Below are positions 1-5,489 of a DNA stretch of 5,923 bases, piece by piece. The translations under genes and the position numbers were made by a program. The DNA is from NBML01 sp029939535 (GTDB lineage: Bacteria > Desulfobacterota > Desulfobacteria > Desulfobacterales > Desulfobacteraceae). The first letter of the stretch is position 1; every line of letters begins with the position of its first letter. The stretch lies in contig JAOZST010000217.1 in assembly GCA_029939535.1 (NCBI GenBank), positions 1-5,923 on the forward strand, written 5' to 3'. The notes below the pieces were generated by a model, which was not told where the DNA came from, did not search any database, and saw only the letters and a list, made by a program, of their open reading frames with translations.

Positions 1-15
1 GAAAAAATAATTTGT

Positions 16-263
16 ATGACTGAAATATCGCCAAAAAAAACAGTGAAACTTCAGTAACAAATGAAATCCTTAGCAAAATAAATATTAGCCTTGACGATAC
101 TGGCAACAAAAACCTGGCAAAGGATCTGCTTACCCTTATTCAGCTCATAGAGCATTTGAGTCAAGAAAATGAAAAGTTTAAAGAAGAAAATCAAAAGCTG
201 CGGGATGAGATCAGTTTGCTAAAAGGGTCAACGCCCAGGCCCGGGTCGAGCTCCAGTGATTGA
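16..263 (+). CDS. Short coiled-coil element protein, needs a -1 frameshift
   Basis: An ATG at 16 opens a frame that stops at 55-57, while the frame one base back (-1) is open from 24 to a TGA at 261-263 and has no early ATG or GTG of its own. Joining the two at the A8 run (33-40) gives about 82 residues. The second half (SQENEKFKEENQKLRDEI) is a charged heptad-like coiled coil, followed by a Lys-Gly-Ser-Thr-Pro-Arg-Pro linker and a serine-rich tail. This resembles the N-terminal leucine-zipper-like segment of several transposase families, which is followed by Pro/Ser linkers, but here it stops instead of running into a catalytic domain. The end overlaps the GTG start of the next gene by 8 nt, suggesting translational coupling. 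The frameshift may be programmed, a mutation or a sequencing error. No clear Shine-Dalgarno lies in the 15 bases upstream. Function unknown; a DNA-binding or dimerisation accessory role is a guess. Confidence 0.5.
33..40 (+). other. A8 run with an in-phase A_AAA_AAA slippery heptamer
   Basis: In the frame set by ATG 16 the codons are CCA AAA AAA ACA, so the classic -1 slippage heptamer A_AAA_AAA is in the correct phase at 33-39. A -1 step here joins the ATG-bearing frame to the long coiled-coil frame. A one-base loss from an A9 run would look identical. I see no convincing stimulatory stem-loop just downstream. Confidence 0.35.
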
Positions 264-876
264 ACAAGTAGAAGTCGATAAAAATTCCGTATTTTGTGAA
301 CTCTCAAAGCTTCAACCTGTTAAAATCATTGATGCCAGGAGTTCTATTGACTATGAAAAAGCCTTTAACTACCTTGTCAAAGAATACCATTATCTCAGTT
401 ATGGCCGACCCGTTGGACAAAATATGAAATACCTGATTCTTGGAACAGATAACCGTGTTCTTGGATGTTTACTTTTTGGTGCAGCTGCCTGGAAATCTGC
501 AGACCGTGACCAATGGATTAGTTGGCCCCCAAAGGTTCGTGAGCAAAATTTGGGGTTGATTTGTAACAACACCCGGTTTTTAATTTTACCCTGGGTCAAC
601 GTTTTCAACCTTGCCAGTTATGCTCTAGGAGCGGTGCTTCGTCGTATATCCGGAGATTGGCAACACCGTTATGGAAGTGAAATAATTTTAGTCGAGACAT
701 TTGTCGATACAACGCGTTATATCGGGACCTGTTACAAAGCCGCTAATTGGCAAAAAATAGGTCAGACAAAAGGAAGAAGCCGACAGGATCGTTACTCAAA
801 ACTCAAGGTACCCATCAAAGACATCTTGGTTTTCCCTTTACAACACAATTTTAGGGATGTGCTATACAAACAGTAG
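256..876 (+). CDS. DUF4338 / DruA-like protein carried by a mobile element
   Basis: This intact 206-residue protein has the hallmarks of the DUF4338 family, also called the DruA domain after the Druantia anti-phage system. The conserved blocks appear in order: YHYLSYGRPVGQNMKYLI near residues 44-61, a Trp-rich RDQWISW block near 84-90, NNTRFLILPWV near 104-114 with NLAS just after, DWQHRYG near 134-140, ETFVD near 147-151, and GTCYKAANWQKIGQTKGR near 156-173. The GTG start at 256 is chosen because it is the first start after the in-frame stop at 220-222 and it overlaps the upstream stop; the next Met (residue 57) would remove a conserved block. No clear Shine-Dalgarno is present, consistent with coupling to the upstream ORF. 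It is shorter than the DruA of Druantia loci and has no druE-like helicase beside it, so a defence role is not supported. Its position between an accessory coiled-coil ORF and a transposase suggests a transposon-borne role. The molecular activity is not known to me. Confidence 0.85.
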   Translation: MIEQVEVDKNSVFCELSKLQPVKIIDARSSIDYEKAFNYLVKEYHYLSYGRPVGQNMKYLILGTDNRVLGCLLFGAAAWKSADRDQWISWPPKVREQNLGLICNNTRFLILPWVNVFNLASYALGAVLRRISGDWQHRYGSEIILVETFVDTTRYIGTCYKAANWQKIGQTKGRSRQDRYSKLKVPIKDILVFPLQHNFRDVLYKQ

Positions 877-901
877 TGGTTCATGACAAGCCGCAGCTAT
901 G

Positions 902-907
902 AAAGGA
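902..907 (+). promoter_or_regulatory. Ribosome binding site for the transposase
   Basis: AAAGGA lies 6 nt before ATG 914. This decides the start in favour of 914 over the in-frame ATG at 899, which has no such site. Confidence 0.55.
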
Positions 908-913
908 TCAATA

Positions 914-2067
914 ATGGCCGTGGCAGATGCAATCATTGAAGTGTTGGGGACTGATAGTTTTACCGACTATGAACGAAGCGTTTATGACAATTATCAAGAT
1001 ATGACGGAACGTGACATTGTAAACACACTCAATGTTTTATTATCCAGTGAGGCATTTCTGCAAGTATTAAAGGTTTGGGGTGCTAAATGTTCCCGCAAAT
1101 TCAATGGTTTCAGGGATATCACTATTCGTCTTAAATCAGGTCGGGAATATCAAATTCATTCACCGGTGTTTCTCAAGGCGAAGCCCAAAAAAAAGAGAGG
1201 TAGAACTCCGAAACGTCAAAAAGGGCGATTGCAGCACCTTGGCCTTGAATTACTCGGCATTATTAAAAAAGTGACTCCCGCATTGGTTGAGGTTTGTGTA
1301 TCAATGGCAGTTCTTTGTCCTTCATTTGAAGTGGCTGCAAATGCTTTGCAAGGCCTTGGGATTGAGATGAACCAAAATCTTCTTCAAAATACAACCCATC
1401 GGTTTGCAAATTTGGCCATGACAGTCAGGGTTGATTGCCATGCCGAAGAAGCCTGGCAAAAGCCGGGAATCAACATCCTGGTTTGTGTCGATGGAGGCCG
1501 TTTTCGGGAACGACGGACAAAACGAGGTAAACGGAAGAATTGTCAAAAACGACAAGGGTTTCATTCCGATTGGGTTGAGCCTAGACTACTATCCATTAGC
1601 CAATTTGACGAAAACGGAAAAAAATCAAAACCATCAATCCCATCCTGGACGGCTCGTGTGGCAACATGGATGATTTTTTCAACCTGCTAAAACAACATCT
1701 CATCCAAATCAACCTTAACGAAGCATCACAGATAATCTTTTGCGCTGACAATGGGCCAGGTATCTGGTCAAGAACTGATAAACTTATCAAAGATTTAAAA
1801 CTACATACAGCTAGTGGGCTGCCAACGGGAAGTGGATCTATTGAAAGTGCTATTCGCAGGGTTATCAATCTTCGAGTGAAAGGCGCAGGAATGTTCTGGA
1901 AAAGGCAAAATGCTGAAAATATTATTTTCTTACGCTCATTAGTCTTGACTGGAAAACTGAAGAACACATATCGAAAGACTTGCAGTATCGTCAGAAACAT
2001 GTTCAACAAAAATCTATTGTCTCTAAAAAAATCACATGCTTATAACTTTTTTTACTTTTGTCTGTAA
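914..2067 (+). pseudogene. DDE transposase (ISKra4/ISLre2-like), frameshifted and internally deleted
   Basis: Read as two frames joined at the A7 run (1618-1624), this gives about 384 residues. ATG 914 is preferred over ATG 899 because AAAGGA (902-907) sits 6 nt upstream. The N-terminal part has a basic segment near residues 88-105 and a helix-turn-helix-like region near 135-165. The likely catalytic residues are Asp193 in CVDGGRFRERR, Asp279 in FCADNGPGIW, and Glu311 in GSGSIESAIRRVINLR, followed by the family-like KGAGMFW and AENIIFLRS blocks. A conserved-looking LDGSCGNMDDF block lies just after the frame junction, which shows that the downstream frame continues the same protein. Only 32 residues separate Asp279 from Glu311, whereas relatives as I know them have on the order of 100 more, so an internal deletion near 1800 is likely. 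The enzyme would cut and join element ends, but this copy is probably inactive. The family name is from memory of motifs, not a search. Confidence 0.75.
1618..1624 (+). other. A7 run, in-phase A_AAA_AAA slippery site inside the transposase
   Basis: In the upstream frame the codons are GGA AAA AAA TCA, so A_AAA_AAA is exactly in phase. A -1 slip reads ATC next and continues seamlessly as IKTINPILDGSCGNMDDF, a transposase block. Without slippage translation ends at 1690 after 22 unrelated residues. A 5-bp stem (CATCC at about 1640, GGATG at about 1667) follows but is weak. Loss of one A from an A8 tract is the simpler explanation given the other damage in this gene. Confidence 0.45.
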
Positions 2068-2198
2068 TCGCTTGACTATCAAGGCATTGAACAATTATTC
2101 GATTTATGAATCCCACATCAATTCCGGTTGACCCAATTTTCTCTTCATGCTGCCTCCTCAAGACACGGTGGATATTTCAACTCATATTGCCGAAGTTC
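2068..2198. other. Junction between element end and minus-strand operon
   Basis: This 131-nt stretch lies between two converging genes. It holds no obvious rho-independent terminator for either strand. The right half contains the minus-strand start of a truncated gene (described separately). A small palindrome, CTTGA-CTA-TCAAG at 2071-2083, is present but could be chance. The right end of the mobile element should lie here. Confidence 0.5.
2104..2148 (-). pseudogene. Truncated 5' end of an operon gene, 14 codons left
   Basis: On the minus strand, 50 nt after the carbonic anhydrase stop, a strong Shine-Dalgarno (GAGGAGG, plus-strand positions 2153-2159) sits 4 nt before an ATG at 2148. The frame reads MKRKLGQPELMWDS and then stops at 2104-2106. 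A well-formed start leading to so short a peptide, exactly where a mobile element abuts, suggests that this is the beginning of a third operon gene cut off by the insertion. It could instead be a genuine tiny ORF or chance. The protein family cannot be recognised from 14 residues. Confidence 0.4.
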
Positions 2199-2738
2199 TC
2201 AGTTCTTTACCTCATAAAATAATTGATCTGAGCTAAAACTTTGTGCTGATTCCATATAGCTCTCAGACATGATTTTCATTAAGTTTTCAATCTCTTTCCT
2301 GTTTTTATAGGTTTTTTTTACCCTTCCAGGCAAACCAGTCACAAGTGAATAAGAAGGAATGATAGTTTTTTCCAGTACAACACTACCAGCGGCCACCACA
2401 GATCCCCTTCCGATAACTGCCTGGTTCATAACAACTGCTCCCATACCAATCAGGCAGTTATTTTCAATGGTGCAGCCGTGGATTATGCATCTATGGCCGA
2501 TGGTAACACCGTCCCCGATTTTCAGAGGAATACCTTTGTCAGCATGACAGAGACTAAGGTCCTGAATATTGGTCCTCTCTCCCACCCTGATACTATCCAT
2601 ATCACCCCGAAGAACTGAGCTAAACCATACAGAGGATTGTCTGCCGACATGAACATCTCCAATGATTTGAGCGGTAGGGGCGATAAACACATTTTCATCA
2701 ATCCTGGGCTTGAACGTCTTATATGAATACAGAGTCAT
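2199..2738 (-). CDS. Gamma-class carbonic anhydrase family protein (left-handed beta-helix)
   Basis: The 179-residue protein is a hexapeptide-repeat, left-handed beta-helix protein of the gamma carbonic anhydrase/YrdA/PaaY group. The zinc-ligand pattern is present: His65 (LCHAD), His82 and His87 (GHRCIIHGC). So is the RGD motif (residues 44-46) and the Asn-x-Gln pair (residues 57-59) that line the active site in Methanosarcina Cam. Hexapeptide repeats run from about residue 15 to 125, and a helical tail of about 40 residues closes the protein, as usual for trimers. Carbonic anhydrases interconvert CO2 and bicarbonate; many members of this subgroup are of unproven activity and some act as acyl-CoA-related enzymes. 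The ATG at 2738 follows the upstream gene's stop by 3 nt, with its AAAGG site inside that gene's last codons, so the two are surely co-translated. Cytoplasmic, with no signal peptide. Confidence 0.9.
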   Translation of the reverse strand: MTLYSYKTFKPRIDENVFIAPTAQIIGDVHVGRQSSVWFSSVLRGDMDSIRVGERTNIQDLSLCHADKGIPLKIGDGVTIGHRCIIHGCTIENNCLIGMGAVVMNQAVIGRGSVVAAGSVVLEKTIIPSYSLVTGLPGRVKKTYKNRKEIENLMKIMSESYMESAQSFSSDQLFYEVKN

Positions 2739-2741
2739 AAT

Positions 2742-3857
2742 TTACCTTTGCTTACCAGTAACTGTTTCTACCATTGTCTGTACATTTTCCAATTTTGCAT
2801 TGGCAGGTATATCACACCCGGAATGAAGAATAAAACCTTCCGGACCAATCTTCTCAACAAGTTTTCTGCAATATGTGTGAACTTCACTCTTTGCACCAAA
2901 TGCCAATAATCCCGGGGGAACATCTCCCATTATGCACAAATGATCACCCAGTTCTTTTTTTGCCTGGAAAATATCTGTGTCCCCATCCAGTGCCATGATC
3001 ATTTTTCTTTTGGGCAATTCTCTGAACCGTCTTAATTCCCTGTTCCAGTTTGAATCAAGGTGAAGGATTGCAATAAGTCCGGAATCAATGACTTCATTGA
3101 TAATTTGATTGAAATAGGGCCAGACAAATCGATCCCACATCTGTGGTGAAATCATGCAGGGAGCCGTACGCCAGCCTCCGACCCATATCATGGAATACCC
3201 TTTCTCCTTTGCCTGTCTGCATTTAGAACGGGTCAATGTTATAACAATTTCATCCATGACCTTTTCAATTTTATCGGGGATATTTATTAAATCCAGAAAA
3301 AATTTCTCCAGGGATCTTGCACCGCACAAAAGGTCAAAGGGAGTTGTTATATCACCACCGGACAGCACAGGGACTTCAATCTTTTCCCATTCCTTCCTTG
3401 CATTAAACATTTCCCGGCTGGTATTGAATAATTCCATATTTATATCATTTAAAATTTTTTCTGACATAAAACAGTTAAAAAACTTTTCCCATCCAATATC
3501 CAGTATCTCATCATAATCTTCTCTCTTCATCTGCTCTGTTTCAAGGACCTGCCACATATCATTATCAGGCAGATCATATCCAGGAACTTTGACTTTTGCT
3601 CCGAAAAGCTCACAAAGGCCATAGGGGAAGAATGAACCATAGTTTATTGCATCTGCCTCTCCAATAATTTCATAGGCTTGAATCATTGTTTTAGTTGCTG
3701 CTGCAGGCGATTGAATAAAATCACACATGGGAGTCCGGGTTATGGTAGATGCAAAACCAGAATACTCTAAAACCACTGGAATTCGATCCTGTTCCTCTAA
3801 ATTCACGGCTCTTTGAATTCTGTTGAACCGTTCTGAAATTATTTGAGTTTTATTCAT
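2742..3857 (-). CDS. Uroporphyrinogen decarboxylase (URO-D) family protein, MtaA/CmuA-like methyltransferase homologue
   Basis: The 371-residue protein has the URO-D TIM-barrel layout shared with methylcobamide:CoM methyltransferases (MtaA, MtbA, CmuA). Visible features are an N-terminal RFNRIQRAVNLEEQDRIPVV opening, the WVGGWRTAPCMISPQMWDRFVWPYF block (residues 225-249), HLDSNWNRELRRFRELP (266-282), MALDGDTDIFQAK (288-300), GDVPP (311-315) and HSGCDIPANAKLENV (345-359). In MtaA-type enzymes zinc is held by a His-x-Cys pair plus a distal Cys. Here the pair is His266-x-Asp268, with Cys348 as the distal candidate, so metal binding may differ. It is not a haem-pathway HemE: the HemE N-terminal signature is absent and no haem genes are near. 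It may transfer a methyl group to or from a corrinoid or folate carrier, but no corrinoid protein lies in the window. The ATG at 3857 has AGGA 5 nt upstream. First gene of an operon with the carbonic anhydrase. Confidence 0.8.
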   Translation of the reverse strand: MNKTQIISERFNRIQRAVNLEEQDRIPVVLEYSGFASTITRTPMCDFIQSPAAATKTMIQAYEIIGEADAINYGSFFPYGLCELFGAKVKVPGYDLPDNDMWQVLETEQMKREDYDEILDIGWEKFFNCFMSEKILNDINMELFNTSREMFNARKEWEKIEVPVLSGGDITTPFDLLCGARSLEKFFLDLINIPDKIEKVMDEIVITLTRSKCRQAKEKGYSMIWVGGWRTAPCMISPQMWDRFVWPYFNQIINEVIDSGLIAILHLDSNWNRELRRFRELPKRKMIMALDGDTDIFQAKKELGDHLCIMGDVPPGLLAFGAKSEVHTYCRKLVEKIGPEGFILHSGCDIPANAKLENVQTMVETVTGKQR

Positions 3858-3862
3858 TTTTA

Positions 3863-3866
3863 TCCT
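3863..3866 (-). promoter_or_regulatory. Ribosome binding site of the URO-D family gene
   Basis: AGGA on the minus strand sits 5 nt before ATG 3857 and supports that start. Confidence 0.5.
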
Positions 3867-3874
3867 GGAATAAT

Positions 3875-3902
3875 TTGTAAAAAATTTCTTGCTTTTTATA
3901 TT
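3875..3902 (+). promoter_or_regulatory. Possible promoter of the regulator gene
   Basis: TTGTAA (3875-3880) and TATATT (3897-3902), 16 nt apart, resemble sigma-70 -35 and -10 boxes pointing at the XRE-cupin gene. The -10 box would sit inside the left arm of the inverted repeat, so a bound repressor would block it. The region is AT-rich, so such matches are easy to find by chance. Confidence 0.25.
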
Positions 3903-3920
3903 TACTAACAGTAAACATAA
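3896..3920. promoter_or_regulatory. Inverted-repeat operator candidate in the divergent promoter region
   Basis: The arms TTATATTTACT (3896-3906) and AGTAAACATAA (3910-3920) are reverse complements at 10 of 11 positions, with AAC between them. The inner six pairs are perfect. The 25-nt dyad lies in the 71-nt gap between two divergent genes, 9 nt before the start codon of the XRE-cupin regulator. This size and position fit binding by a homodimeric helix-turn-helix protein, most simply the neighbouring regulator controlling both itself and the divergent operon. It is too poor in G and C, and lacks the U-run, to be a terminator. Confidence 0.6.
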
Positions 3921-3928
3921 TTATTATC

Positions 3929-4534
3929 ATGAATAAAATACAAATCAAAGAAAAAAGCCGGGATCTTGAAAAAACCATTGCCATCAGAATCAGGGCCAAA
4001 AGGCTTGAAAGTGACTGGACACTTGAGCAATTGGCTAGGGCTGCAGGTCTTTCCAAGGGATATTTATCACAGATAGAAAACCAGGACAAAACTCCTACCC
4101 TTGGAACTTTGACCAAAATAGCCTTTGGCCTTGGAATAGATGCTGTCTCTCTCATCACAGGAGAGGAGCCCAAGACAAAACATGAAAAATTTTCCCTGGT
4201 CAGAGCAGGAGATCGTCATCCCATAACACATACAGGCGCTGCGCCTGATTCTGTATATGAATCTTTTTCCTTTGACAAATCAAACCGGTTTATGGATTCA
4301 TACATTGTCACCGTCAGCAAGCAGTTCGCTCCCAAGCCTCTTATGCATGAAGGTCAGGAGTTTGCTTTTACCCTTGAAGGCACCAATGAGTTTTACTATG
4401 ATGGTCAGACATATATTCTTGAGGCTGGTGATGCCATATATTTTGATTCAAATCGTCCTCATATGACCCGGAGTGTTGGTTCAAAACAGGCCAAGGTACT
4501 GGTAGTTTTTTGCAATCCCTTGTGTGAAGAATAA
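3929..4534 (+). CDS. XRE-family transcriptional regulator with C-terminal cupin domain
   Basis: The 201-residue protein has an N-terminal XRE helix-turn-helix (about residues 18-78, with LEQLARAAGLSKGYLSQIE as the core and TPTLGTLTKIAFGLGI as the next helices). A small cupin domain follows (about 125-196). The cupin keeps the His140-x3-Glu144 core of motif 1 (HEGQEF), the LEG turn, and Pro177-His178 of motif 2. Proteins of this build bind operators as dimers and sense small metabolites through the cupin pocket; they commonly sit next to catabolic or uptake genes. The ATG at 3929 is the only good start before the HTH; no strong Shine-Dalgarno is visible, so translation may be weak or leaderless. 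It is divergent from the URO-D operon and followed on the same strand by the lyase, with no terminator in the gap. The ligand is not predictable from sequence; the substrate of the adjoining lyase/TRAP set is the natural guess. Confidence 0.9.
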   Translation: MNKIQIKEKSRDLEKTIAIRIRAKRLESDWTLEQLARAAGLSKGYLSQIENQDKTPTLGTLTKIAFGLGIDAVSLITGEEPKTKHEKFSLVRAGDRHPITHTGAAPDSVYESFSFDKSNRFMDSYIVTVSKQFAPKPLMHEGQEFAFTLEGTNEFYYDGQTYILEAGDAIYFDSNRPHMTRSVGSKQAKVLVVFCNPLCEE

Positions 4535-4582
4535 TTTTTTATCCAAAAGGTTTACTATGAGCAAACAGAGGTGTTCCAAATC
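4535..4582 (+). other. Regulator-lyase gap with possible 9-codon leader peptide
   Basis: The 48-nt gap has no terminator. An AAAAGG site (4545-4550) stands 6 nt before an ATG at 4557 that opens a nine-residue frame, MSKQRCSKS, stopping at 4584-4586. Its stop overlaps the lyase ATG (4583) as ATGA. This is a textbook layout for translational coupling, so the mini-ORF could be a translated leader. A second site, GAGGTG (4568-4573), serves the lyase start directly, so the mini-ORF may equally be chance. Confidence 0.3.
4568..4573 (+). promoter_or_regulatory. Ribosome binding site of the lyase gene
   Basis: GAGGTG lies 9 nt before ATG 4583. It decides the start, since the GTG at 4571 overlaps it. 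Confidence 0.5.
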
Positions 4583-5449
4583 ATGAAAAAAACAAGCTTA
4601 CTCAAAAAATATATACTTGAAGAAGACATCCTGATTATGCCCGGGGCCCATGATGCGCTCACTGCAAAGATTGTGGACCAGGCAGGATTCAAAGCCCTGA
4701 CCATGGGCGGCTATTCAGCAAGTGCCTCACTCTTGGGCAAGCCTGATCTTTCCTTTTTGACCTTAACCGAAATGGTCGGATGTATCCACCGAATCGTTGA
4801 CGCAGTAGAGATTCCTGTCTTCACGGATGGAGACACAGGGCATGGAAGCGTTCTGAATGTTCGAAGAACTGTCATGGAGATTGAAAAAACAGGAGCAGCC
4901 GGAATGTTCATTGAGGATCAGGTTTTTCCTAAACGATGCGGTCACATGCTTGACAAACAGGTGATTAAAAAAGAGGAAATGATCGCCAAGGTCAAAGCGG
5001 CCGTGGATGCCAGAAGTGATGATGATTTTGTTATTATGGCCCGTACGGATGCCCTGGCTGTCAATGGACTGGAAGATGCCATTGACAGGGCAAATCTCTT
5101 TCATGAAGCTGGTGCTGATCTGATCTTTGTGGAGGCCCCCACCACCATCCAGCAGATGCAGAAGATTACAGCCAAGATAGATGCTCCCACCCTTGCCAAT
5201 AATATAGAAGGGGGTAAGTCACCTTTACTTTCTGCCCTTGAGTTGGAGAAAATCGGGTATAACACCGTTGTCTTTCCGGTGGCTGCCACCTATGCAATAA
5301 CAAAGGTCGTAAAAAAACTGATGACTGAACTGTATACCACAGGCACCACTAAAGGATTCAATGACAGAATGGTCTCCTTTGATGAGTTCAATCGTATCAT
5401 CGGTCTTGATCGCCTGCGCTCCCTGGAGCGTACTTATTTTCAAACCTAA
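4583..5449 (+). CDS. Isocitrate lyase/PEP mutase superfamily enzyme (2-methylisocitrate lyase-like)
   Basis: The 288-residue protein is an (alpha/beta)8 enzyme of the isocitrate lyase/phosphoenolpyruvate mutase superfamily. Visible motifs are PGAHDALTAKIVDQAGF (20-36), GYSASASLLGKPD (43-55), the metal-binding TDGDTGHG (81-88, Asp82 and Asp84), IEDQ (110-113), the catalytic PKRCGH (116-121, Cys119), ARTDA (153-157) and NNIEGGKSP (206-214). The KRCGH motif with its Cys is typical of the lyase branch (2-methylisocitrate lyase, 2,3-dimethylmalate lyase), which cleaves a C-C bond with Mg2+. PEP mutases lack this Cys. No prpC or prpD lies in view, so PrpB is not assured; dimethylmalate-lyase-type, oxaloacetate decarboxylase and carboxyphosphonoenolpyruvate mutase labels are alternatives. 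ATG 4583 is chosen over the in-frame GTG 4571 because GAGGTG (4568-4573) sits 9 nt upstream and the GTG lies within it. Likely co-transcribed with the regulator and the TRAP gene. Cytoplasmic. Confidence 0.85.
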   Translation: MKKTSLLKKYILEEDILIMPGAHDALTAKIVDQAGFKALTMGGYSASASLLGKPDLSFLTLTEMVGCIHRIVDAVEIPVFTDGDTGHGSVLNVRRTVMEIEKTGAAGMFIEDQVFPKRCGHMLDKQVIKKEEMIAKVKAAVDARSDDDFVIMARTDALAVNGLEDAIDRANLFHEAGADLIFVEAPTTIQQMQKITAKIDAPTLANNIEGGKSPLLSALELEKIGYNTVVFPVAATYAITKVVKKLMTELYTTGTTKGFNDRMVSFDEFNRIIGLDRLRSLERTYFQT

Positions 5450-5451
5450 CA

Positions 5452-5477
5452 CAACAGATTCCAGGGCATTTCTGTTG
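5452..5477 (+). other. Intercistronic stem-loop between lyase and TRAP gene
   Basis: CAACAGA (5452-5458) and TCTGTTG (5471-5477) are perfect reverse complements separated by 12 nt, just after the lyase stop and directly before the Shine-Dalgarno of the next gene. There is no U-run, so it is not an ordinary terminator. It could protect the upstream message end or tune translation of the abundant periplasmic protein. A 7-bp stem with a 12-nt loop is only moderately stable and may be chance. Confidence 0.3.
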
Positions 5478-5483
5478 AAGGAG
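5478..5483 (+). promoter_or_regulatory. Strong ribosome binding site of the TRAP binding protein gene
   Basis: AAGGAG lies 6 nt before ATG 5490. It is the best Shine-Dalgarno on this strand of the window, in keeping with the high expression usual for periplasmic binding proteins. Confidence 0.65.
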
Positions 5484-5489
5484 AAAAAA

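Larger units (their letters stand above)
1..2105 (+). mobile_element. Decayed insertion element: coiled-coil ORF, DruA-like ORF, DDE transposase
   Basis: Three same-strand reading frames lie close together: a short coiled-coil protein, a DUF4338 (DruA-like) protein and a DDE transposase. They look like one transposable unit because the first two overlap and the third follows after a 37-nt gap. The left boundary is not visible (the first ORF begins 16 nt into the window). The right boundary is placed near 2105 because a minus-strand gene start at 2148 loses its reading frame there. I looked for matching terminal inverted repeats between the two edges and found none, and no target duplication can be tested from this window. 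Two frameshifts and an inferred internal deletion in the transposase suggest that this copy is inactive. Boundaries are approximate. Confidence 0.6.

Noticed and set aside
256..876. A Druantia anti-phage system, suggested by the DruA-like protein
   Set aside because: No druE-type helicase or other Druantia component is in the window, the protein is short, and its neighbours are a transposase and a coiled-coil ORF, so a mobile-element role is more likely.
1431..1673. An 80-codon plus-strand ORF within the transposase
   Set aside because: It is the third frame over conserved transposase sequence; the transposase blocks lie in the other two frames.
2071..2083. CTTGA-CTA-TCAAG palindrome as a terminator or element end
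   Set aside because: Five-base arms without a U-run are too weak for a terminator, and no matching sequence was found at the left edge to make it a terminal repeat.
2742..3857. Haem-pathway uroporphyrinogen decarboxylase (HemE)
   Set aside because: The HemE N-terminal signature is absent, the HLDSNW block differs, and no haem genes are nearby; it fits the broader URO-D/methyltransferase family.
3850..4173. A 107-codon minus-strand ORF over the regulator gene
   Set aside because: It lies opposite the well-supported HTH coding sequence, overlaps the divergent promoter and shows no recognisable domain; it is a shadow frame.
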